A stretch of 64,000 nt of DNA, taken from contig JBAIZL010000006.1 of assembly GCA_036971475.1 (NCBI GenBank), positions 5,669,501 through 5,733,500 of the forward strand, in the 5' to 3' direction. The notes under the pieces are model-generated. The model was not told the origin of the DNA, did no database searches, and was given only the letters and a program-made list of their open reading frames with translations. Both the position numbers and the translations under genes were made by a program. Below are positions 12,501-27,500 of the stretch, piece by piece; positions within the stretch are counted from its first letter, which is position 1; each line of letters starts with the position of its first letter. Source of the stretch: Prosapia bicincta (lineage: Eukaryota > Arthropoda > Insecta > Hemiptera > Cercopidae).

Positions 12501-15500
12501 TAAATATTATATTTACTTATTTTGAGCTCTATATAACTAAATAAAACAATAAAAAAAATTGGCCACCACACAAAATTCCAATTTTCAGCTTGGCAATGAA
12601 CGTGTTAAACTTGTTGTGGATGACAATTGATTTTAATAGTGTTTTTCAAATTATTGCATTAATTAAATTTAATGAATTAATATTAGTTTTATATAAGAGA
12701 AAAAAATTTTTACTAAAGGGGCAAAGTAGGGAATATAGTTATTTTGTCTCATTTGGCTTAAACAGCTGATTTTAACCTTATAGGTTGTGGTGGAACAGCT
12801 GTTTTAACACAAAGGTTATGTTACTTTGCTTATATTAATTGTAATTATTTAATAAAAAGTAACTAAAGTAAAGTTGTTTTTGTTGAGCTAAATATGAATT
12901 GACTTTAATTTTTTTTGTTTTTAATACTTGTTTCTATGTAAATCTCAATTAGTGAAAAGTAACTCACCATCGATACTTTCAGCATTGTGTTAACTGGATA
13001 AAGGTTTAATTTTAAGTAAATTATTGGTACAAAGAATCAAAAATTTCTATATTGCATTTTATTAACATGTTTATTGATTTTTAATTCCAAATATCCCTAA
13101 TTAATTGTAACTGGACATAGCTCTGATTATCAATTTGTTTTTATATGTCACAATAAAGGTGATAAGTTTTATTTACTAAATATAGTATTTTTGCATAGAA
13201 ACAAACTAAAATTTAGTAAACTACTGCAGAATGATATAAAATGTCATTGGTCAGTAAAAGGCAGCAACTCTTCTAGAATTTTGATATTACATAATCATAA
13301 CTGTATAAAACAACTGTGGCTTTTAAAACAGGTTTATAAAACAACTTATAGGTTTTTAATAAAAGAAAAAATGTCATTTGTGGTATAGAGGTTTCATTTA
13401 TTTATGGTATTACATAATGAGTTGGATTGAAAATGTAATAACCATGAGGAAGGACAAGACAGGAGTTTCGTAGCTATACAGGTCTAGTCTAAAGTACGGA
13501 TGGAGGTTCCTACATTCTCTGAGAACTCTACATTCAAGAACTGGTAAGTTTAAAATCCATAAATACTTTAATGAAATTTTCTGTACAAAACATAATGTAT
13601 TTGATTTTATTTTGATTAACAATTTAATTCTGAAATGTGATTTGCGAATAATAAAATAATTGAAAATAATAAAAATACTTTGATGCAAAACAATTTATAA
13701 ATGGCTAAATTTACTATAAATTTTGGTATAATAACAGCATTTATTTTAAATGACATTTTTTATTTGAATAACTATTAAATATTAGAATGTAAATTATATT
13801 TTTTTAATGTTTGGATGTTATTCTGCGTGTGTGTGTGTGTGTATTTACAACACGAAATCACTAGTATATGACAAACAGTTTTACCTCAGACTGTTGACCC
13901 AGTATAGGAATAGGTTTTACTTCAGAACTGGAACTTCCGGCTGCAGAGTTTCCATCAATGGTCAATTTTGAAGTCCATTTCTCTAACTCATTTTCCTGTT
14001 TTTTCCTTTTATCAATGTCATTTTTAACTTTAATCATTTCTTTTGTAACATACCCTAAGCTGTAACAAATAATACAAGAATATTATAAATACTTTAGTGT
14101 AAAAACTGGAACCGAAATTAATAATCAATCTAATCTATATATCATTATTTAATAATGTTAAAAGTACATATAAAATAATGTTTTAATTTTCTGGATCTTA
14201 TAAGTGAAGCCAGAACTTAAAAATAATATACTCATAAATCTTTCAGTATATTATTCAATTTCAAGACCAGATTGAACAATTTCATGATAAATTTAAATAA
14301 TGTTAATTTTAAAAATTTATAATATACAAGTTACCTATAATCTTGACAATTATAAGTATGAAATATTAAATATGTGAAATAGATGTGAAAATATATTGTT
14401 TTGAGAACTGCTTTACTAGTTAGTGTTTCCATATAATATTGGATCCTAATTGAAGCCAAGGTTAAAAAGGCTTCTTAACAGACATGTGTTTTCTTTCTAC
14501 ATGATTGAAAACAAATTAAATCCCATGTTGAAGAGGAAATGTTTGAGATAGCAGAGGACAGGATAACATTATATAGCACTACTGAAGCTGGAAACTATAA
14601 ACAAATCAGGTAAGGAGTTCCTACCTCAATGATCATAGAGAACTGACTTTTCCTCTTCCGATTTTTAACTGGATCGATAAAAGAAGTCTAATACAGTTTC
14701 AGGTTAAATTACAATGAAGAGGTAAATGAAGAGTAAAAACCTGGCTGAGTGTTCAAGGCAGAAATTCTACACTGAGGAGATAAGCTGGGTCAATTGCATA
14801 GAAAGTGGTAAGGATTGCATGGCAAAACAGACAAAAAATGTTTAGGGTGCTACTCAAAAGTTCGGGAAGTTTTAATATCACATGCGAACTATTTGTGGCA
14901 CATCTGCTGCCCCTGGCTATCAGTTGGGTATGTTAGTCAGTGTGATGCAACTGAGCTGTTAGGGGCTGTGACAGTAAGAGCCTACACCGATGAGTTTTGT
15001 ATAGTTATGTAACAACATGTTTCAATGTTTCGGCAATTTGTAAATGCCGGATTTTAAAGAACAAAGAAACTGCATCAAATTTTGTTACATAGCAAAATTG
15101 TGAGAGCTATTGTTAAAGATCTTGGACTAACAATCCACGATGTTTGTTCAATTGTAGGAACCCCATATAAGTCCATGCAGCACATATTGTCAGACAAATT
15201 GAATTAGAGATCCATTGCTCGAAACTCATTCAGAAACAGTTGAGCAGCAACCAGAAAAAAAATTGCATGCTTTCTACAATGAATTGAAAAATGCAGCAAA
15301 AGATGACCCTAACTTTATCTCCAATATCGTAACCAGTGATGAGGCATGAGTGTATAGTTATGAATCTTAGTTCCAATTTAAAACCACTTTATGTTCCAAG
15401 AATGTTGAAAACCTAAATTTATGAGTATTATAGACACAAGTTCAATTTCTACAGCTGATATAGCACGTGAGAATATTTATATTTGGTATAGACCTTGAGT

Positions 15501-18500
15501 TCAAGGTCAACCAATACAGGCATTAAAGTTTTGAATTTGTATTGTTTATTGTATAGGCTGATCTACTGCAAGAATAATAGTGATTTTGCTTCTACATTGT
15601 TAGTAAATTAGTATTTACTAACTTAAACCATTTAAGAATCCCACAAATCAGGAAAATACAGGATTAACAGATCACTAGGTCATTAGGATCGCCAGACACT
15701 TCTTAAAGATTAAAAAATGAAAAAAGTTGATTGCACCAGTTTTAATTTACAGTAATCTTCATTGGTATACCTTCCCATAGATAAGTTTCATGTCTTCTAC
15801 ACAGAAACTTTTCATTTTGAGAAATTCATCTGAGAGTTAAGGAATATTGTTGTTTTTTTTTTTTTTTTCAGGCGAAAAACCTATTGAGGTTATCATCGCC
15901 TAACTAAAGTTAAGTTTTTAAAATAAATATTACATAAAACTAATAAAAAAAAACAAAATACATGTTTAAAACTAATTGTAATTATCTAAAACTAAAGAAC
16001 CTAACATTATACAAAATTTAAATATTATTAAATAGATTAAGGTGGCGTAAGAAAGCGACACGGTCGATAGCCCTGACATCGTCCCTTAAAACCACCTTTA
16101 AACTACCTCGAAGATCGTAACGTATATACAAATTTGTTAACTTATCACAATCAAGCAGGATATGCTTGATTGTAATATTATTTCTACAAAACAGACATAG
16201 TGGTGGATCCTCATGTCGCATCAACCATCCATGCGTTAACAAAGAGTGGCAGATGCGAAGTCGAGTAACCACCACTTCCTCCCTACGATTTGAACGAACA
16301 GATGTCCTCCATGGTCGGACGGTATTTTTGATGTCCCTCAGCTTGTTTCTGTTTACATTTTGCCATTCTTCATTCCAAACAGAGAATAATTTAGTTTTAA
16401 CTTTGCATACAAATTCTGATGCCATCACACATTGTGTCGATGGCAACATACCTGTAGCTAATTTTGCACCTTCATCTGCTTTAGAGTTTCCGAATATTCC
16501 ACAGTGACCAGGCACCCAGAGAAATGACACCTCGACACCTCGTAATTGGAGCCTGTGTATAGAGTACAAGATGTCTCCAACTAAAGGGTTTTTAGTGTAC
16601 ATTTCCTGAATAGCCTGGAGAGCACTTTTGGAATCACAACACACAAGATATTTAGATTTTGCAGACAGAATTGATCTTAAAGCTTGGAAAATTGCATAAA
16701 GTTCTGCAGTAAAAACGCTACAGGCTGAGGGCAATCCATAAGTGAAGGTTTGTCCTTCCATATAAAATGCACAACCTATCCCATTGTCCAGTTTTGAACC
16801 GTCTGTGAATATAGTCACAGTATGTTGGTGAGTTTCTTGAATCTGCAAAAACTCCTGACGATAAATAACGTCAGGAGTATTGTGTTTAGGTACATAGACA
16901 ATGAGAAGGCTTTTGGCTTTTGTATTATCCATGGAGGGATGTAGCATGATGTTCGTTCGAATATAGGTGGATGTTCTAAATTTAGATTGCTAAAAATGCG
17001 CAAAGTTCTTATTCCGAAGGGAGCAATTGAACATTGTTGTATTTCAATTCACCCTTTTCTGAGAATAGGTCAGATTAAACAAGAACGTGATTTTGCAAAT
17101 GTTTTCAATATTTAACCCTGTTCTAATTTTAAGAAAGTACTTCACTTATCTGCAGTGTTTTAAATATCTCCAGTGCTAAAACTTCAAGTAAATTTTAAAT
17201 AGAATATATCAAACAAAAACTTTTAACAAACGATGCTACACAATATCTTCGAAGTGTCATTCAATTTCAACTAAACTTAATTTAAACCTTTATATAAATG
17301 TTCATCCAATATTAACATTATGGTATTAAAAGAGGGAATGGTCCCATAGTTTTATTCTTCATTTGAATATTGGAAACAATTTGTATGTGAATGAATTAAC
17401 CAACAATATCAGATGGTGTTGAAATTAAAATCAATTTATGGCATTATACATTTGTAAATCAATCATAGATTTTCATTTGCAGGTGCCTTGCAATCTTCAG
17501 ATTTAGATTTGTTAACTAAATAAATAAATCAACTCAAAGCAGAAGCAGGTCAGTTAAAATCTCTTGAAAAAACCTTATTTATTTATCAATATTGCTTTGT
17601 ATCTTTAGTAAACATGATAAGCTTTATCTCTAATTTATAAATAAATAATTGTAAATAAATAAATTATTGAGCAGTAAAATTTTTAACACAATTTGAAGGT
17701 TTGCAATTTTATAGCTTTCATATTTCTTCATCTAAATTGCAATATGGTAAAGTAAATACTTAATCTGATAACACATGGAAGATTATGTGCAAAGTTCGGA
17801 ATCATAATCATATAGCCTCTGCTTAACACCTTCGCTGCGGCCATCTTCGATCAGAGGCAGGTTGAACACCAGTTAGGTGCGGCCGTCTCCGATAGGAGAA
17901 AGTCACCAGTGGATACAGAAATGGCCGTATCTACACAGCTTTGTACAAGAAACTCAGTTGAGCATTGCAGCATCAAGGTAATGTATGTCGGATATTTGTT
18001 TCAGTTTAGTTAAAATTACCTGACACTTTTGTGTCAGCAGTGTTAATGAGAGTTGTACATGACTGTGGCTGGGTGTGATATTATTCCCAACATGGAGGGT
18101 GTGCCTGAGACTTCTAGGACAATTTATTTAATACCAATGATGCAGTAGAGTATACTAGGGTCCCTACAAAAAATACTTCAAAGTATGCCGAGTCCGAGGC
18201 AAGCGACAACGACCACCATGACAGTGACCTGGATCTAGCTGAAGAGCATGCCAATTACAATCACGAAGAACTGTCTAAATTGGATTTGGGAAATTCCCTT
18301 TTACAAAAAATAAATAAATTTATCGTTCCATTCCCAGGACAAAATTGACCATAAGACTGGTTCAGACTACTTCTTGATGACATATTTTTGGAGAATATTG
18401 TAAAATCTACTAATAGTTATGCATGGGAAGTGTAATCTCACGCCATTGTCAAGAATAAATAGCTGTAGAGTTGATAGTGCCTGAACTGAGAAAATTCGTA

Positions 18501-21500
18501 GGCCTGCTGATTCATATAGGATCATAAAATTGTTTATATAATTTTAATAGCTAACTTGTAATTTTATTTTCACAAAATACTGTTTATTTATTACAGTTAC
18601 AAATGTGAATTACATGCACAACATAAAATACTAATAATCATGGAATGCTCACAAATTGCTGTCTCCAATTGGAGACAAAAAGGCGGCCTAATATTTTTTC
18701 CATTTTCAAGGCTCAAAATTAATTTTTATGATCATATTTTTTATTTCTAAAGCAAAACCATGAAATCAATTTTTTTTATTTTAACCCTTTAATGACCTTT
18801 ATGCTAGAGGGTACTTGCAGCGAACTTGTTAAATATTGTTGGTTACTGTACTTTTTAGATAAAACGAAGAAAGCAATTATACTACAATGCAATAAAATCT
18901 CAAGTCAATAGAAGTACTTACTTTTTCAATATATCTTCCAGAAAATACTCTTGAACTTCATATAATCTTCCAGGAACTATACAAAAGAGAAACTAGTGTA
19001 AATGACTTATTACTTGTTTTAGAGGGTAAATTAACAATTTAATTATTTAAATAAAAAATAAATTAAAACCAAAATAATTATGTTAGTTGAGTAAAATAGT
19101 CAAATAATGATGGATGAACCTCCTTCCAGCAGATTTGTTAATCTGAATCACTAGTTAGTTTCATGAAAGTAAGGGTTGTACATTACAAAATATGGTTTAT
19201 GACACTGTGTAAACACTCTGGCCCCAAAATATAGACAGTTTTTCACATTACTATTTCAGTTTTAGGTGTAGAGGAAAACAGAATTTTTTTAAACCAAAAA
19301 GTTATAAAAATTACTAGTACAGCCATAATACAAAAGTAATGTAGGTTACTAAAACTATTTTTTTTCTAAGTTGTCTAAATTTGTTTAAATACATGAAATG
19401 TTTGTTTCAAAATTGTTAAAACCTAATGGATTATGTAAGAAGAATATTACTCATAATGGAATAATCTTTGTATGTCAGATCAAAGAGCTGACATATTTTT
19501 ACTGTGTTTCTTATGTATTGTGATAACGTAATAAGAAAAGGATGTATTATACTTTATGATAAAATTGGTGTGAAGTTTTGTTCTTATATTCATATTGCAT
19601 CAGATCTATTCAGAATGTAGCCTTAATCTGGGAAATTTATTATAACAGTTAAGTGACAGAATAAAATTTATTATGCATGTTGTTTGCTATTAGTAACAAC
19701 AAAATTAACTTTAGAATTGAAAATTGTGTTATATGTGAAATACTCAGTGTTGCAGTTTCTTTCACTAGATGAAAACAGCTGCACAATTTACCAAACACTT
19801 TGAGTAAAGTGCCACTTAACACTTTAGTTGGCATGCCGGGCCAACTGCTGGTTTTGTTGTTTATTGCTTACACAAAACACACAAAAATATTAGGACAGTG
19901 TTACTCAGATAAGAAAATATAACTAAATCAAAAACAAAGTCAGGCCAATAAAAAATTTGTTGAGGCTATTGGCCAAACACTCGTTTTTATAAGTATTATA
20001 AGAAATGTATTTACGCACTTTGATATGATAGGGGAACAAAAAATAAGTATAGATTATTTAAAAATAGGCTTAAAATATTTTGGCAATTCTCCAGAAAAAC
20101 ACCGATATTGTGGTCATCAGCTAAAGTGTTAATCAACCTACACTCAATTCATTTTCCATTTTTACGGAACATTTTTTCCTCTTCCAAATTTAGCCAACAA
20201 GGTATAAAGTAGAAATTCTGAACCCTAAATCTTATTTTTCATTTAAAATGCTTTAAATTATATAACAATAAAAGATGAATACCATATGTTAACGTGCGTA
20301 ATACTATGTAACACAAAGCAAACATATATTTATATTTTAGAAACACTGAGACTGACTATTTCAAGCAATAGAGAGCTACATATTGCGATGAGAAATATGG
20401 AGAAATTTTCATCCATGTTTTACATTTAAATAATAACAAAAATTATTTAATCAATTCTGTCTTATTTTTCTTAACCTATTAATCCACTGTTTTCCAGGTG
20501 GACCAATATCACTTAAAGATAAAATGTCTCTGACAGAAACCACAAATATCCAGTTTAATTAAATTACAATTATTAAAAAACTTATTTTTAAATCAAACTT
20601 TATATTACCTGTAATAACTGGGCAGTTGTTAAAATATGTAGCAAACAGTTTTGTATCCAGAGTTGCTGACATAAGTATTAACTTCAAATTTTTATATTTT
20701 GCAATAGCATCTCTTAAAATGATAAGTATAAAATCGCTCAGTTTATCTCGTTCATGTACTTCATCAATAATGAAATGTGTTACTGTACTCATTAACGAAT
20801 CACCTCCTAACAAAGTGCGCAATAATACTCCATTTGTACAATACGTTAGGAGAGTTCTTGGAGAAACACTGAAATTAAACAATATTTCAATAGTAATCAA
20901 TGTTTATATTTTAGTTTTGTATACTATAAATATTTGCAAATTAAAAATATACTACAACCTTACTAAGCAGGGGTGAAAGCTGTGAGTAAAGCAAATTCCT
21001 ATTTGTAACTTACCGAGATAAAAATTCTTGTTTTTTTCCCTTTACAGTATCATACTCACTTATAAACTACTCATTTTAGTTTTAAATATAATCTGGGCAT
21101 TGAACATTTTTTTAACTATTTCTGACAAATAATTTTTAACAAAATTTGGCACAAATTTTCAAAACTCCTAAAAAAGGATGCAAACCAAAGTTTTTACTAT
21201 TTCACTTGTAAATTAATACAAAGTGTAAAATTATTAATAGATTGTTATTATGTATAAATTTTTTTAAATGTTTGAAATGTTACTTTAATAAAATGTTCTG
21301 AATTTAAGTAATTTTTTAACTTTGGACTATTTTTATAAAACCTTATTGGTTAAAAAATCATCCACAATGTTGGTTTCTACTTCCACTTAATATGTTGTTT
21401 GCGGGGAAATAGGATCTGTTCTACCACTAGTAATACACACTTGCATCAGGAGCTAAGCTTGTACTGAAGGTTATAATTGTCATTCCACTATGGAACAGTA

Positions 21501-24500
21501 CCAGTGCATAAGTTACTGCTCCTAGAACCACGATGTATCAAATTCGATATACAAGGTCTGTTCAAAATATACGCGGACTGAGGTCATAAAAAAATGTACT
21601 TTATTTGGAAGTTACACGTCTAGGTCTCCTTCAAAGTACTCTCCTCCCCAACGCACACACTTATCCCAACGGTGTTTCCACTTGTTAAAACAGTCCTGGT
21701 ACGCTTCTTTTGTGATGGCGTTCAGCTCCTTCATTGCATTTGCCTTAATCTCCAAAATCGTTTCAAATCTTCTTCCTTTGAGGGGTTTTTTGAGTTTAAC
21801 TGCGACAAACCCGGACGAGATTGGCTTTTTGGTCGTCAGTCATCAGGTGTGGCACAAATTTCGCAGCGACACAGTGCATCTTCAATTTTTCGGTCAAAAT
21901 GTCATACCAAGATCCAACTGATATCCCACACTCTTAGGAAAGCTCCTTAATGGTCAGACGTCGATTTTCGCGCACCAGGGTGTTGATTTTGTCAACGTGT
22001 GGGTCGTCAGTTGAAGTTGAAGGACGTCCAAGACACTCATCGTCATCAATCAACTGTCGGCCACCCTTAAAACGTTCATGCTACTTGAAACATGCAGTAC
22101 GCTTTATGGCAATATCGCCGTAGGCCGTGTTCAGCATGGAAAATGTTTCTGTTGCAGATTTCCCTAGTTTTACACAAAATTTCACAGCAATTCGTTGCTC
22201 CTTTAGGCTGTCCATTTTACAATCCGACAAACGAAAAAAACGCTCTTTACTAAACTGCGTGTAACTCATCAACAAACGAAGATATCTGCGACTGAAATAC
22301 CGCGTTTTAATCAGCTGATTTATACGAATCTAGCGACACCAAGCGGATTTTCCTGAAACTAACTTGAGCCGTGAAATTCAAACAGTCCCCGTATTTTTTT
22401 AACAGACCTCGTATTCGTACACAATGTGTTAATACTATTCCATCAACATCTCTGAATACTACAAAACAAAGAGTAGAATGGAAAGAACTATAGCTTGGGA
22501 AAAAGATATTTTTTCAGAAGTAAGAATAATGGGATTATACTCCATCCTATTATTATCCGTGATAAATTCAACTAATGAAAGAAAAGAGAGTGGTCCTTGA
22601 TTTGAGACATGGTTATGCAGGGTTAAAATACTTTGTCATGGTGACAACTCTCCTCTCAACACTCTACATTGGATTATTTCTTCAGCACCAGAGAGAAAAT
22701 ATGCCTCCAATAAGGCCCCAGAAATAAACCCAAGAAATGTTTTCCTTCCTAAACCCAATTCCTTTAAAAATAAATGCTCAGATTTTTCTAGAAGACCTCT
22801 TACACCAATTTCAACACCATAGAAGTGGCATTAAAACCATTCTGTTAAATAGCAGACCAGATAAATTCATATTAGTTTTGATGATTTTGTAAAGGAAAAG
22901 AGTTTTATTTTTAAAATTACATCTTGAATTTTTAATGTTTTTCAGTACCAAATGTTTGTAATTATTTTATCACTTTCTCACAAGTTTTACTTCAGAGGAC
23001 TTTTAGGCTTTCTAATACAATACATACATATAATAAATCTTATCACTATTATATATTATAACAATAAATAATTTTCAAATCATTTCATTCTCCAACCCCT
23101 TTGCATGATTCTGTAACAATCGCCTGTAAAAAACTTAAAACTAAGTCATTTTTTTAGAAAGCCCATTTCTTTACCTACTTGCACCACTGTCTGTATTTTT
23201 CCTTTTTATATTGGAATATTTATGCTGGTTTATCTTTGTTATCTTGAAATTTCTAAATTACCTTGAAATTGTAAATAAATTCCCATCAGTATTTCTCACT
23301 TTTTAAATCTTTGATAATCTTTTTCTTTTAAAACCTAAATCATGAATTTAGAACTCCTTTTTTACAATTTAACGTCTTTGTTTCCAGCGTGTTCTTTTTT
23401 CTGAACATAAATTCATGAATGTTAATTCTAAAACTTTCACAGAGGAGATTGTCAAATGGAACTGTTCTCCATTCTTCCATTTTTTAATTAATAAAAACTG
23501 TATAAAGACACATTATTTAACTCTCAAAACTGATATGGCTGTAGCCTTTGATGTTGACTTGGCTAAGATATAAGACAAAGGGAGTAATGTTCTATGTCAA
23601 AATTATTCTGTATCAACATACAAGGGGTATTCTTAAAGTAAGGGCCGTTTGAAAATTTTTAAAAAAACAAAAAGAAATTTGTAAAAACTCATTTTATTTT
23701 TGGAATCTACATACTTTTATCTATTTTTCTACATAGTTTCCAAGTTTTTGTAAACACTTATCATATCACACAACTAAATTTTGGAAACCTTCTTCATAAA
23801 AACTTGCCGCCTGCTGTGATAACCAAGAATTCACGGCCGTTTACAATTCGTCATAACGGCTGCCGCCCAAGTGATGTTTCAGATGACGGAAGAGATGAAA
23901 GTCGCTCCGCACAAGGTCAGGGCTGTAGGGTGGGCGGTCCAAATCTTCCCAGCCAAAAGAGTCCACTGCAGCTCGGGTCTGAGCGGCAGTGTGAGGCCTT
24001 GCATTATTGTGGAGAAACAAAATTCCTTTTGTGAGCATGCCACGTCACTTTTTTTTAATCGCTCTGCGCAGCTTCCTCAAAGTTTGGCAGTAGGCTTCTG
24101 CATTTATTGTCGTTCCACGTTCCATAAAGTCGACCAGCAAAACACCATGCCTATCCCAAAACGCAAAACGCGGACGCCATGATCTTGTGCTGTGACAAAG
24201 TCTGTTTGGCTTTGACCTTTACGGGAGATTGCTTGTGTCTCCATGCTTTGTTGTTTCGATTCGGGGGTGAAATGCGAAACCTACGTTTCGTCTCCAGTTA
24301 CGATCCGACACAGCATGTCGTCACCATTTTCGTCATAACGTGTCAGAAAATTCAAGGAACTCTCGAGTCTTTTGTGTCTGTCCTCCTCCCTCAGGAGTTT
24401 AGGGACCCAACGTGAGCACAGTTTCTTAAAGTTTAATTTTTTATGAACAATTTTGTAAATCACACACCTCGAAACTTCCGGAAATTCGTGTTAGAGAGTA

Positions 24501-27500
24501 GTGATCGTGAAGTGTCTGTTGTCACGAATTTTCGCTTCAACTGAAGCCAGCAAATCGTCTGACATTAGAGATGGACGACCAGATCGCATTTCGTCATGGA
24601 CATTGTCGCGGCCATCTTTGAAGTCTCGAACCCACTTACGCACTTTTCCTTCACACATAGCATTAGCACCGTAAACTTCAGAAATCTGTCGGTGAATTTC
24701 TGCAGCAGACATGTTTCTTGCCGACAAAAACCGTATAACCGAACGAACTTCGCAAGGGGCGGACGATTCGATTACCTTGAACATTTTGCAAGCACAGAAC
24801 ACAACGCACAGGTTAGCTACACAGCTGTAACTGAGCGTAGTTGTTGCCAAGGCATGCCGGGACGTGACGCAAGCGCACGTTGCGGCGTGCTTGCGAACTA
24901 TGAGGGAATATAAACAAACAGCCCTTAGTTTAGACATACGCTTAGTACTCTGATTCCTGGTTCAAAGTGTAAGTACTTTTTATTGTGTGTTGTTACATTT
25001 TAATTTCATTAATTTTTACTCTTAAAATACAGCATTTTTTAATACAAAACATTCGGTGTCTAAAATATAAAACTAATTGATAAAACCCTTGAAACCATAA
25101 AATGCAGAAAGAAACAAATGTAGAAATAAACAAAAGAGATTTAAACAATACAGATCACAACTCCAGATGTGGTCAAGTACCTGGACATACTTAAAATGTA
25201 ATCTATGGTATGCTGAATTGCATTTACATAGCATCAATTTCTACATCATTAATTTAATAACTTTAATCGCTATTATTGGCTTTAATCAGTCACCAAATGT
25301 TTTTATAACAGAGAGTGATAAATAACATAGAAAACATAAATATCACAATATAAAAGACAAATAAGGAGGGTACTATGTAATCCCACTCCACCGACCTTAC
25401 CTTTAACAATAAGAGAATCAGGGTTGTATTATATCTATTTAATTCAAAATGTATAGATATAAAAAACTAATTCAGCTTACTAATACGTAGTGGGTATAGT
25501 ATTAATGCTGTAAACAAATACTGTTACTCATAACAAGCTTATGTAATAAGTCTAACTTAGCTTACATGAGTTCATACTGATTATATTATTGACATGGATG
25601 GTTCTAAAGGCATACAATTATATAATTAAGTACAAAATATGAATTTGGAAAATGTAATTAGGTCATTGAGATATACAATACAATTTTTTTTTTTTTATTA
25701 ATTTACTTTGAGAAAAGATGCAATATTAAAGAAAGAAAAGCGGATCAAAATGTATGTTGGTGAGATCTTTGCTCTGGATTTTGATCCAAAGGGCTTGACA
25801 GCTAAGGAATAAAACTACAGAAACATAAAAGTAAGTATAATCCAGCAATTTGAATAAATCCTTAAGCTTTTGTACGCTTACTTAGATGACATAAGTAGCT
25901 ACATTTAATCTGGAGGTTATTTCCTCTCTGGTATTTTTATTCAGATTCAAGTGACTGTGTTTTATGGTCTTGGACAACTGCACTATAAAATTATGAAAAC
26001 TGGCATAGATTGCTGGCAAAAGATATTACCAAAACAACTGCGCGCTGTCAAGTAAAAATATAATAATTTTTCTCTAGATGCACAATTCTCAATAATCCAA
26101 CTGATCCAGTAGGTTGTACTGGTTAGCAGGCTGTACTTATAGTGCAAATGTAAAATACTCCGCATTTGAATCTTGGCCACAAATATATACAAGAAACATA
26201 TTTTTTTTTAATGGCAGAATAGGCTATATGGCTATTAAATACAGTAGACTCTTAAAATTCCAAATCCCGACATTTCGAACCCAACTTCGAGTTGGCTAAG
26301 CTGCCCGCGTATAAAAACATTTCTACTTCTGCGTTGTCGGTTTCATATAAGAACCTAAGTGCTGATTGGATAGATAGAGAACTATTGAAAAACTAATTAT
26401 AAAACCATGAGGCATAATGAAACAGTTGATTAAGTTATTGATCCACAAGAAGAAACAGATTTGACATTTCTTATCAAGAAACTTGGGGGTTGTGAGAATT
26501 CCAATGTGAACTATCTGAGATGACAGATGTTAAGATTATTGGAATAGTACAAAAAACTACTGAAGGTAGTGAAAACAAGAATAAAGATGAGGGTTCGATC
26601 GTGACAGTATAAGAAGGAAAGATTAGTCATGGTGAAGGAACAACCGCCTTGGAAACTGCATTACCCTATATTAAACAACAGACAGATACCACCCCAACAG
26701 ATGTAATTCTGCTAAGACGTCTATGCTACACTGTAACACAAAAAACGATCTGATAAGCAAACACAGAAGACACATAACTTTTTCAAAAAATGTAGCAACC
26801 GTGATAAACAATGTATTCCAAAACAACATTAATTTATGTAAGTACTGTAATCAATAAAGTTCTATAAATCTATTTTTTGCGTTCCTAATTATAGTATTAG
26901 GGTTCATTAGAACTCCAGTGGTTTCTAATGAGGGAGTCTCGAACCGATCTACCTTGAATTATCAAGACTCTAACATACATATAATTTTCTATGCATTAAT
27001 AAAAATTACAGTAAATTTACCTGCTTTCTAATCGGACTTGATAGCCTACAGTTTGGGCGGTCCGCTCATTTCTCTCTAGTGCTACTCGTTCACTGATACT
27101 AACAGCTGATATTCTACGAGGTTGGCTACAAATAATTCTACAGTTACGACTATATTTTTCACAATATTCCATAATCATTTGCGGCACCTGAATTGAACAA
27201 CAAAGAATACAAATAAGGTAATAATCAGATTTTAAATTAACTGTTTCAATTTTATTACTGAAAATATTTCTTGACTGTTTTCTTAACAGTTAATTTTTTA
27301 TTCCTACATACAATAAATATAGCAGGTGAATATTATGAGCAGGTGAATTTCTTTTGCCATTTTAATGTGAAACTAACTAGGTTATACAAATATTCTTTGA
27401 GCTTAGCTTGTGAGGTTATGTTAAAAACAAATTAAAACATACACAAAATAAATGAATAATTTGTGAGTTTTGTGTATGTTTTTATTTGTTTTTAACTAGG

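Noticed and set aside
12331..12525. 64-codon plus-strand frame near the right end of a piggyBac-like element
   Set aside because: It covers the subterminal palindromic repeats and has no similarity to the transposase.
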